64,000 nucleotides of DNA from Whitmania pigra (taxonomy: Eukaryota; Annelida; Clitellata; Hirudinida; Haemopidae): the NCBI GenBank assembly GCA_021613335.1, contig JAJTWR010000228.1, positions 1,440,001 to 1,504,000 of the forward strand, written 5' to 3'. The translations under genes and the position numbers were made by a program. The number at the start of each line of letters is the position of its first letter. Within the stretch, counting starts at the first letter, position 1. Shown here in pieces: positions 32,813 to 43,800 of the stretch. The notes beneath the pieces were generated by a model. The model made no database searches, was not told where the DNA came from, and saw only the letters and a list, made by a program, of their open reading frames with translations.

Positions 32813-34429
32813 GCATTAATTATTAATTAGAACTGATTATCCCGAGAACCTGCAAGGCGGACTTCGATCTCCGAAACAGCACTCTTCGTAGACACGTTCA
32901 TCTGATAGTTGTTTGGAAATATTCCAATCATCATGACTGATACATCAATGGCTTTCTGTAAATCACAGTTGACTCTCATTGGCTTCTCGGGTTTAAGAAA
33001 CGGCCCTGAGTATTGACCACAAGACAGGGTGGTGGCCTTTTTGACGCTGGAGAATAACTTGACCTCGAAATTGTCTAGAAGGCCATCTGATGTTAAAATA
33101 ACTAAGCGATTCACATTTTCTTATTAAATAGCCTTTTGAACATTTGATTGACACTTTTGATATTGTTATATAAGTAAAGGAAATTGAGCCAGTGTTATTA
33201 AGCATCTTGATATTTTTATGCGGTCCTAACAAGATGAACATCAGACCTTCCATCTATGTAGCATTCATTCTCATAGGCTCTTAAACCCTTTGAATTATTC
33301 ATTGTGATTATAATTTATCTTACATAACATATCATAGCATAACAATTATTTAAAGTGGTTAAGACCTGTGTAATAACCACTCTTTTTAATTCTAATCACC
33401 AAATTTAATTAGGTATATCTTAAATTTATCTACCGTATCCGCACTCCTTATCTAGTTTATTCCATAAGGAAACCACCCTTGCGCTTAAATTATTTTTCAA
33501 GTTTTCCGAAGTCTTCCTACATAACTTACAATCTTATTTATATTTATATCTTATTTTATGTGTTTACCATTTTTTCTAAATTTTATGCAGTAAATCGCCT
33601 TAGTTTAGATTATTTTATAATGTTAGGACTGAGGATTTGCTATTAAAAGTAACGCGAACGTCTCGGTAATATTTTTCAACGGTTTCAGTTTGTGTTCATC
33701 ACAAAACTGAGTTTTTGAATCTCATCTGTTTGTCTAAAGTTTTTTTTTAGGTAATAGGTAATTTAAAATTATTGTAACTAATTTTAGAGCCAAAATGACT
33801 ATGTACCGCAGTCAGAACAGTCGCCAGAGTACACAGTTACTGAACCAACGTGCTTGACAACCGACAATATGATGTTGAATCTGACGAGTGACTTTTCCTT
33901 GCAAGTGGATTCAATTAATTTGTAGTTAGTAGATTTTGTGGATCCATCTGTGATCACATTATCGTTCTCCCAACTTATGCTGCATGGGTAATACACCGAT
34001 TTCTTGAGAGCAATGTTGCTAGAATCCGCCAAAATCTCTGGAGGTAATTTAAAATCGATGATTTGGTAGACACGTGGTGACATCCTAGTCATACTAATAA
34101 CCCCAAGTTTTTTACTTGTTTCTACCAATGTGGCGGAATTATAAATTAGGAATATAAAATCATGAGCACATCGGAATCAAGGTAAACGAAAATTGTCAAA
34201 GCAAAATGCACAAATGGTATCATAGAATGAATTCAATATCATATCATAGACAGGGCAATTTCTCGTTTTGAACCATCTGAATATCTCCGAAATTGCTCCG
34301 GTTCTAATTCGTGATTAACACAGATTTAAACAGAAATAAACTCATTTAAAGTTTCGATTACAAAAGGCAGTTCTAACCAACTGTGATGAAAGTCAGAAAA
34401 ACTGCTGCACGAAACATTACGATTCTCAT
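27506..34429 (-). CDS. FWR4: fucolectin-like/WSC/EGF-like single-pass membrane protein, 533 aa
   Basis: Ten exons: 34378-34429, 33807-34037, 32850-33086, 32544-32677, 31569-31686, 31174-31310, 30818-30944, 30412-30543, 27962-28322, 27506-27578. The joined frame is open with family phases. Signal peptide MRIVMFRAAVFLTFITV; lectin-like ~18-173 (SSNIALKKSVYY, SGDCSDCG, CGQYSGPFLKP, VSEIEVRLA); WSC-1 ~174-257 (YYNGTGYYGCY, GCHCSSKVP); WSC-2 ~258-345 (HSLGCHSSV, YCYCNDVL, SCGGVETALIYS); EGF-like module starting CLKEVGMSPC, in which the usual G-x-Y-C ending is DEQC; stalk rich in Pro/Thr/Lys (exon 9) with a Cys pair (SDCLRII, QDCKQSV); helix AFLFSLVATVILASGTGFIF; tail GYWYGKMSMAPKK plus an acidic end. 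Intron 8 is almost entirely filled by a small LTR retrotransposon in the same orientation, which probably has to be spliced out. Intron 2 contains a LINE end and intron 3 an (ATT)n run. Confidence 0.85.
28495..28802 (-). repeat. 3' LTR of the FWR4 intronic element
   Basis: 308 bp, TG...CA ends, preceded by ATAT; the 3' LTR in element orientation. Confidence 0.92.
28974..30020 (-). CDS. Gag-like protein with N-terminal SAP domain, 348 aa
   Basis: The ATG (30018-30020) follows the primer-binding site by 15 bases and the frame is intact. Residues ~4-38 match a SAP motif (LTFAGMRRELKLRQ, then SKGSREELQDRLLSW), a helix-extension-helix fold that usually binds nucleic acid. The rest is Glu/Ser-rich and acidic with no zinc knuckle and a short hydrophobic end. 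A Gag or Gag-derived role is inferred from position in the element; the SAP fold may help bind the element's RNA or chromatin. The long open frame on the opposite strand (29089-29757) is its shadow. Confidence 0.72.
   Translation of the reverse strand: MSKVLEDLTFAGMRRELKLRQMDSKGSREELQDRLLSWIVDQGEDPEAYMFVDPGLKWVMGNINKMMQSFEEKMEKVTEVFSNKASTSYQPEETPSSTINIMPAGASAVYPIATLVSVEKETEEIVDGRTVESEVFLPWSEESGMELREELGEENGAEETFAEVSEASLVVDGDSPIVELPINVENEDNGELRESFADSREVAPVSDEPVPCTIASLVSVVERTEEIIEGGTLGETRVEPPRVEESVEELDQENSGDRFELGVSEFDSAVDIVEVGAADVIVTDRGDVDGEVLGGREYVVDKVGSMSEEFICGVLSQGGLSGLRKSSEIRGEHLVLLVVLLIFFQQAF
30036..30053 (-). other. Primer-binding site for tRNA-Leu
   Basis: The plus strand reads ATCCCACTCCTGACACCA, identical to the last 18 bases (with CCA) of metazoan tRNA-Leu(CAG)-type molecules as I know them. 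The complement on the minus strand starts TGG one base after the LTR end. Confidence 0.88.
30055..30362 (-). repeat. 5' LTR of the FWR4 intronic element
   Basis: 308 bp, same sequence as 28495-28802 except about one base; followed by the ATAT target duplication. Confidence 0.92.
32758..32812. repeat. (ATT)n microsatellite in FWR4 intron 3
   Basis: About 18 perfect ATT triplets, close to the exon 3 donor at 32849. Confidence 0.9.
33290..33650 (-). pseudogene. 3' end of a LINE in FWR4 intron 2
   Basis: The minus strand matches the end of the LINE at 37.2-38.0 kb closely: VVSLWNKLDKE-like coding, then a shared 3' UTR containing AGAGTGGTTATTACACAG and AACCACT. It is truncated upstream of about 33540-33650. 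Same orientation as the host gene. Confidence 0.7.
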
Positions 34430-34451
34430 GGCTATAAATGTTCGAGCTTTT

Positions 34452-34480
34452 GCTTACGAGGCGGTATTACGTCACACTAC
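34452..34480 (-). promoter_or_regulatory. Putative promoter element upstream of FWR4
   Basis: CTTACGAGGCGGTATTACGTCA, read on the plus strand 25-50 bases upstream of the ATG, shares ACGAGG with FWR1 and contains a CRE-like ACGTCA. Evidence is weak. The remaining DNA to FWR5's stop at 35072 shows no gene. Confidence 0.25.
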
Positions 34481-35071
34481 CTCAACGAATTTAAAGTATT
34501 TTTTGAAAATAAATTATTTATCATCTAATATTCTTTATCTTTTTTTTAGAGACTTTATCGCCATACTCATGTTTCCACGGAAATATATGTAAATTTTTAT
34601 GTCACGATCTATAAAATTTTCAAATATAAAAACATTTTGCGCATGTAGAACATGTTCCTTAATCATAACTGGTCGGAACTTTCTGAAATGTTGCAATAAG
34701 CTCATCAGATCATTTCACTAGCTTTGCATACAAACTCCCACGGGAACGACCGCGGGAAATAACGCTATTTAAATGGCCAAGAGATAATGCCTCTGACTTT
34801 TTTCTTAGGACCCTGTATAAATGATCTACCCAGTAAGTGAATCACAGCTCTCTGCCTCCGTCTAGTGGGTAGCGATAATTTCTTACTTTAATTCCGACAA
34901 GCGTTTGTTTGAAATAAATCATACACGAATGAATTGCTGAATGAATTGAATTGTAATAGGGTTCGAATGAATAAAACTCAACAAATAAAGATCGAAATAT
35001 AAGTCTCATCACATCAGATGAAAATCCGCTAAAATTTTATCTGGAAAGATGCTGAGATGAAGGTACAGTTG

Positions 35072-38000
35072 CTATCCTTCGACCTGATTTACTGAATGAG
35101 ATCTACCATACCAGACACCACTAAAATTAAAAAAAGAGTTAATTAAATTTCAAATAATGTCATTTTTCTTGATTACTTCAACCGGCATACAAATAAATAG
35201 ATAAATAGGTTTTGCATTGCAACTTCAACTCATCAGGTATTTGCTTTTAAACTTAATAAAAGCACGATGCTTGCGTTTCCAAAACATTAAAGACATTTTT
35301 AATGCAAAATAAATTGTCTAAAACATACGAGGCAACACCAGAAGCACAAGCTACGATCATGGCGAACATTATTATTATCTTGAAATTCATTCGGCTTATG
35401 GACATTTCCTGCTCTGCTTGTATGGCCTTCAAGCATTTGGTACCACGTAAAGATTGCGTCGATCTTTGATTTAAGAATGCCTTGATGGCCTGACGACATT
35501 GTATGGATAATCCAGTTCTTGGTCCCGGTGTGGGATTGAAAGACAATGGCGGTCGTTGGCCTACACGAGGTGGCTGAGGAACCTCTAGGAAAAGAGGACT
35601 GAGATTTAATTAGATTTTTTTTAGTTTAGAGTTCTTAAGTTCACATTTAAAGAAATAAACTATAGTTATTATGATTGATGATACCAAAATATTAAATGTT
35701 CAGCCTTTTCATGTAAGCGAATTCCTTGTTAAGTATATACAAATTCTAAATATGTTTCAACACAAACAAAAACACAAACATAATTCATATTTAATTGATG
35801 CCTCTTTTAATAGTCTTTAAATAAAAAGAATTTAAATTCACACTAAAATTGATGAACAAATAAATTTTATTTATAGAAAAAAATCATTTTAAAACAATTT
35901 TAATCTCCAATCGAACCTCTACTAAGACAATATTGACCGATCCATTTTGTCTTACAAGGACCAAGGCACTTTCCATATTGATTGAAGTTGTAATTTTCAC
36001 AGTTGTACACAGTAGTGCATGGACTTTGGTCTTGATTATCCAGGCATCCTAGGAATGTTTGGAATAAAAAAAAAATTTCTGATATACTAAAATAAGAAGA
36101 TTCAATCATGGAATTTATTTGTCATTGTCACATTAAAATTGATTGAGGAATTTTTACAGAATTTTCTCGTAATTGAATATGTGACACATATTTTCTTTAA
36201 TGTGTTTTTGTATAGAACCATAAACATAAGAGCCAGGGTTCTCAACCAATTGTATAGCGCCGCATAAAAGGTTCGCGGATGCGACACGTAACTTCTTGTA
36301 CCGTTGTTCGCAGGCACGCTACCCTCCGAGTCAACTATTAACTACATAACATTGGCAGCAGTGACTTATTATTCAAATTTAGAATGATTAACTATTTCAT
36401 CACTTCGAGACATTCGGGAATAACTCCAACCTCCATAAACCGAAACCATACCCTTTCCCCCACACCTGGAGTCATCGCCAGGACATGCGTTATTGCACAG
36501 GTGAGCATGTTGTTTATCTTCCGTCACTACAGTCGTACAATAGCATGTTTCTAAACTCTTTTGATAATTAGAAATTAATAATTAATAAATATTGGATATG
36601 TTACGAATATATAATAATGTAATAACTGGAATATTCATTCGAGATATTTCTCGATATCGAATTCAATATATCTTAATCCTAACAGAATATAAATAAATGC
36701 ATCTTTCTTAATTCATTTATTCCTCGATTATATCTTTTCTCCTGTTTAATGGCAACCATTTAAAGCATCACATAATAATGTAACAAATAAAAGTTTTGGG
36801 GCTATGGTTAGGGCTAGAGATGTAAAAAAAACATGTTTTTTTGTTCCGTGTTTTATGTGTTTTTATGGGTTTTTTTAAATTGTTTTTTTTGTTTTTTTTT
36901 AATTTGTTGAAAATTGATAGTTCATGAGTATTTCAACAAATTTATTGCAACATACATTAATTAAAAAAACGATTCAAAACTAGAACGTCAGTGCTAATTT
37001 AAATCAAGTTCTGAGTCTATTTCACCAAATTCACTGACTTTATCCTTCTCAGATTCTTTGTCTTCTGCTTCAGAGTTGTAATTATCTTCTGAAGTACTTC
37101 TCAAAAAACTTACAGCTTTAAGTTTTTGGGAATAAAAACCAGTTTTCCAGCCATGTCTGTGGTGAGTCGGTTCCGTTTATCATTTTGGATAAATGAATAT
37201 GCACTGAAACACTGGGTACACTTAAGGAAGATTTTAACAAGTTATTCAAATGGGCAGAAGATTGGCAGATGCTTTTCAACGTAGACAAATGCTCCATTAT
37301 GCATATGGGATGCAGAAACACAAAAGTTGAATATGTATTTGGAGGAAGCATTCTGAAGCAGTCTAATCATGAAAAAGATCTGGGGATAATAATGCAGAAC
37401 AATTGAAAAGCATCTCTACATGGAAGTTGATAAAAAAAGCAGAGTACTTGGAATGATAAAGAGAACAGTAGTGAGTAGGGACAAGAATGTAAAACTGAAA
37501 TTGTACATGGCATTAGTAAGGCCACATCTTGAGTACCGTGTGCAAGTGTGGAACCCTCATTTGAGAAAGGATATAGAAGTGTTGGAAAGAGTACGAAGGG
37601 CAACCAGGATGATAGGTAAGCTGAGTTACGAGGAAAGATTAAGTAGATGCAGATTAACTACTCTGGAAAAGAGAAGAAATAGAGGGGACCTCATCGAGGT
37701 ATTCAAAATTTTATCGGGAAGGGAAGGCCCTTTGCCTGAACAGTTTTTCGAAGCCACAAAAAGTGCTTCTACTAGAGGGCACGATTGTAAATTATATAGG
37801 AAGGCTTCGGGAAACTTGAAAAATAATTATTTCAGGACAAGGGTGGTTTCCTTATGGAATAAACTAGATAAGGAAACCATCCATGCAGACACAGTAGATA
37901 AATTTAAGATTTACTTAAGTAAATTTGGTTATTAGGACTAAAAAGAGTGGTTATTACACAGATCCAGGTCTTCTTAACCACTATAAATAATTGTTATGTT

Positions 38001-40704
38001 AAACCTCTTTCGATTACAGCGGTTGTTGCAGGTAATGACAAAATCTTAGAAGCTACTTTAGCAAGAAGCCGTGATGAGCATGTACCTTTCTACCAGGCTA
38101 TTGGTAGGACTTGCAGAGATGACTGCTAAACAAACTGCAATTGGTTTCAGCTACATCAAAACTTCATTTTTAAAGATATAAAAAAAATTTTTGTTATGTT
38201 TTTTGTGTGTTTTTTTGTGTTGAAATATCTCAAAAAGAACAAAACCTTTTGTAATAAAACAGTTGAAATATTTCACGCTCACATCTCTGGTTAGGGCTAG
38301 TGTTAGGGTCATGGTAACTTACCTAACTTGCGTAACTTACCACATAAGAGTATGCATAATTTTTTTTCGAGCACATCTGTATGCAGCTGATTGATGTCAT
38401 GTTGTCCAAATGAAATGAAAATCCAGATGATGGAACGGCGTAACAACCGAGGCTGTATATGTGAGGCGGCAAAGCTGGAAAGATATTAGTTTTAAATATT
38501 TAATATTAATTTTACAAATTTATTCCGATAAAGCATTCAAAATGCCATGCTAATTTTGTTTATTACATTTGTCCCCTTCTTCATTATCATATTATTATTA
38601 TCATTATCTTTATTTTATTATATTATAATTAAAACCAGATATTAAATTATTGTTCGAATCTCGAAACTGGAGCAACGAAATCTGACCAATGTAAACAGCG
38701 TATCCATCTCCTTTCATTGCGCAGACGAGGTTGGGTTCTGGACAAGCATTCAAGCATTTCTTGATGATGATCATGTTCGTTGGCACCTTATTTCCGCACT
38801 TGCATTCCTTAGTTAGTTCAATATTGTAATAAAAGGGTAATTTATATTCATCATTTTATTCTATTGCTTACTTTCTGCGAGTTAATTAAAAACTTAGGTT
38901 AACTTATTTAGATTTTATTTATTTATTTGAATATTTAGTTTTTTAGATGTGTGGTTTTTATATCCACGATGGCAAAAACCAACAAATGACGAACTTACGT
39001 CATCAAAAGATAGGGCCATGAACCTATAACCCAAATGGGCGCAGGTGATCTTACAATCGCCCTTTGTGGGGTAAACGTGGCCTTCGAACTCCTCGTAACA
39101 ACCATAGAAGGCAGCGGTTTTGGAGTATTCTGTTTAATATATAAATAAATTGATCAGTTAATTACATTATATTGTTACTATTGTATTATTTATTTTGTAG
39201 TTTTATTAATATTAAGTAAAAAAATAAATATTATATATAATATAATTATAATTAATAATAAAATAATATATAATAAATGATGATTAAGTTTTATCATAAT
39301 ATTTTTATTGGTTTCTCACTCGAAAACAAACTACAGTTGCAGTAGAATGTATAATAATAATTATTAATAATTATAATAATAATAATAATTATTTATATAT
39401 AAATATTAAATATTTATATAATATTATATAATTATTTATCTAAAATATTCAATAATTATATAATTAATATCTTATAAAATATTATTATTATCCTATATAA
39501 TATTCTATCTATAAATAATCTTATTTATATAACCTATTCATAATTATATAATTATTATTAGTAATAATTATTATATATAAATATTAAATAATTATATATT
39601 AATCTTATTATTATTATTAGATAATTCTTTATATAAAATATTAAATAATTATAATTATTATTATTATTATTATTATTAATATATATGATGATGATAATGA
39701 TTATGATAATGATTATGATAATGATCATCCCTAATTGTGACGTCAAGACCATCGTAGTCGTAATGATCATCATAATCGTCGTAATTATTATTATTATTAT
39801 AATTATTATATAATAATTATATATTTATTTATGTAAATATATGATATATATATAATATATATATAATATATATATAATATATTATATATTATATATTATA
39901 TATTATATATTATTATATATTATATATTATATAATTATATAATATATTATATAATTATATAATATATTATATATTTATTTTATATTATTATTATTATATT
40001 ATATAATTATATATTATTATATTATTATATATTATTATTATTATATTATTATATATTATTATTATTATAATTATTATTATTAATAATTATAATAATAATT
40101 ATTATTATTATATTAGTAATATTGTTGTTAATATTGGTAATAAATGTTGTTAATATTAGTAATAAATGTTGTTAATATTAGTAATTATTATTATTATTAT
40201 TATATAATAATTATATATTTATTTATGTAAATATATGATATATATATAATATATATATATATAATATATATATAATATATATATAATATATATATAATAT
40301 ATTATATGTTAATATATTATATATTATATATTATATAATTATATAATATATTATATGTTAATATATTATATATTATATAATTATATATTATTATATATTA
40401 TTATATTATTATTATTATATTATTATATATTATTATATATTTATTTTATATTATTATTATTATTATTATATTATAATTATTATTATAATTATTATTATTA
40501 TATTAGTAATATTGTTGTTAATATTGGTAATAAATGTTGTTAATATTAGTAATAAATGTTGTTAATATTAGTAATTATTATTATTAATTAAAGTATTATT
40601 ATTATTATAATTATTATTATAAGTATTATTATTATTATAATAACTACTATTATTATTATAAGTATTATTATAATAACTATTAGTAATTATTATTATTATT
40701 ATTA

Positions 40705-40777
<73 letters not shown>

Positions 40778-40800
40778 TATTATTATTATTATTATTATTA

Positions 40801-40845
<45 letters not shown>

Positions 40846-43800
40846 GACACTGTGGCGGCAGTAATCTTTGCAATTATTTATATCATTGCTAACTGTTTTT
40901 CAAATTGTAATTAAGCGTAACTAGAATCAACGAATATTCTCAGGGCTTATCCAAGCGCAATGTCCAATAACCTAAAAGGCGAATACTGATTTCAGAAACG
41001 GCCGATTTCTTGGACACTTTTCTCTGATAATCATTTGGATATATTCCGATCAAGTACATGGTTTCATCGTAGTTGCTGCTGACATCACAGCTAACTGTCA
41101 TTGGATTCCCTGGTTCCAGGAATTCTCTATCGTACTGACCGCATGATTTGACGTTTTTTCGATCGATTACTGGGAACAATTTGATTAGGAAATTGTTGAG
41201 CAGGCCATCTGGAAATGATAATTTCAAATTGTCAATTTCCCTCTGAGGTAGATTTTATTAAACTCAGAAAATAATGAAGTGCTCATTTTGTAAAATCATA
41301 ACCCCAGGCTAGTTTTTCTCAATTACTATTTTTATTTCTCTAGATTGTCCACACTGTAGGACACACTATAGAAGCCAGATTTTAATGTTTGCAAACATAT
41401 AATGAAAACATTTTTCGGAACATAAATGATTTTAGAGCTAGAGTTAGCGTTAAGTACATGTTAAAATTCAAAATGAAGATTTGACTCTTGTTTAAACTCT
41501 GAGTTGACTCATTAACCTTATAACTACAAACCCACCGCAATCGTTGCATTTTCCCGAGTACACGGTCACAGAGCCAATGTTCTTGAGAGAAGGGATTTTG
41601 ACATTGAACCTCACCATCTCGGGCACCTCGCAATTGGTGCTCATCACCTCGTAGGCGTTCGGGTCCTTGATGCCATCAGTTAGCACACTGTCATTCAACA
41701 GAGCACTGCAGCTGTGGAAAGCTAACTTCATACGACCAACATCAAACCGAGAATCTGCCTGGTTCTCTGAAATAATTTTAATAATTGACAATACCAACAT
41801 AATATGAATATGCCAATGACTGGCATATTGATTGATGGCTTAATGAATGTGGATACATAACATAATGAAAACCAAATGTTTTTGAAGATTTCAGAGGTCT
41901 AATTTCAACGCACATGGCATCGGGACAAGGATTCATCACCTTCTGGAGGAATCCATCGAGTCTCACGGACTCACACAGCACGTCGCCTTCCCAACCCACA
42001 CCCATGGTCACATACTCGATCTTCTCATCACGCCACCATCCCACAACCTACTTACTCTCCAACATAAGCATAAATGATGTGAATTATTCCGATCATCATC
42101 TCATATCATCCAATATCTCAGCGGAGAAACCCCAACCGTCATTCACCGTTGCCGATTCAACAGCATTGACTGGGATACCTTCGAGTTGGACCTTCTCTCA
42201 GTCTAAGAAGAGCTCTCATGCGATCTAGACGCCGACGGGTTTGCCACTTTGCTCAACATAAAGCTAGAGCTGTATTCTTCCATTCTAGCTCCAACCCTCT
42301 CCAAACTCGCTAACATTTCCTTTAGCTCCGGTGTCTTTTCTTCCATCTTCAAGGGCGCGCAAGTACTCCCATACTAAAAAAAAAGCCAGGCCTCGACCCT
42401 AGCTCTCCGTCTAATTACAAACCCATCTCCAGCCTTTCCACTATATCAAATCTACTAGCGAGGCTCACCCTTTCTAGAATCCGTCCCCATATTACCAAAT
42501 CCTCTAACTTTTCTCTATTCCAATCTGCCTACAGACCTGGTTTCTCCAGAGAGACCGCTCTTTCCCATATTTTCAGCAATTTATCCCACATCTGCGGAAA
42601 TCGCAACTGCGCCGTCATGGACGGCCTAGACCTATCGGCAGCCTTCGACACCATCAACCATAGCATATTGTTAGATAGACTTCACTCCGACTTCGGTATC
42701 GAAGGCCTCGCACTCTCTTGGCTCTACTCTTACCCCTCCAACAGATCCCAATACGTTTAGCTAGGTTGACACACTTCCTCTTCTGTTTCTCTCCTTGCTG
42801 GAGTTCCCCAGGGCTCCGTCCTAGGACCCCTACTTTTCACAACCTACATCTCACCCGTCTGACATCGTCAAAAATTTTGACGTGTCCTTCTACGAATATG
42901 CGAACGATACAAGTCTACTCCGTCCTCTCCAGCGACAGCGTCTCCGTTCAACTTGACGATCTGCGAAAGTGCACAGACGCCATTAACAACTGGCATATCG
43001 CCAACTTTCTCCAACTCAACCCGCAAAAATCTGAAATAACGTTTATTGGCACACCTTTGCAACTCAAGAACCTATCCCCCAATCCTCAATAAATATCGCC
43101 GGCACCCTTCTTCCTTCTTCTATCCTAAAACTTCTCGGTTTTACTTTTGACTCCCACCTCAGCTTCAAGCAACACCATAACAAAATCCTGCAACCATCTC
43201 ATCTGGGCAATCCGACATATCTGTCCGTTCCTTTCGGTCGACATGACTGCTGCTCTTAAACGCAGTCTGGTCTTCTTCCGCCTCGACTACTGCAACTCTC
43301 TCCTGTATCCCTTATCATCTCCCTGCAGCGCATCCAAAGCAAGTTAGCCAAACTTGTTCTTCTTAATCCCTATCTCAACAGCTCCTAGGCCCTGACACAA
43401 CTGCACTGGCTACCCATCCATCTTCGCATCATCTACAAAATATCTCTACTCACTTATCGCACATTAACTACATTCAACCCCCCTCATCTCCATCATCTCA
43501 TTCGCCACCGTCACATCCCCGATCACCTCCGCTCATCTTCTATAATTCATCTTCACCAAGCGGTTCATAAATCATCCATCGTCAACCGAGGTTTCTCCCA
43601 TGCCTTGCCCGCCGTCTGGAACAGTCTGCCCCCATCATCCGGTCACAGCCTACGCTCGAGCTCTTCAAGCGTCAGCTGAAGACCTACCTCTTCAAACTAT
43701 CCCTTCAAGAACCAAGGCGCCTCTGACGCTACGCTTAAGGCGCCATACAAATAAACTATTATTATTATTATGCTGATGAACAACCGGCGGTAACATGGTA

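Noticed and set aside
35253..35328. Read-through of FWR5 exon 9 (SYVLDNLFCIKNVF) and the same in FWR3 as the natural C-terminus
   Set aside because: A strong GTATGT donor at the same place in both genes gives a phase-matched short last exon with the conserved WYGR motif.
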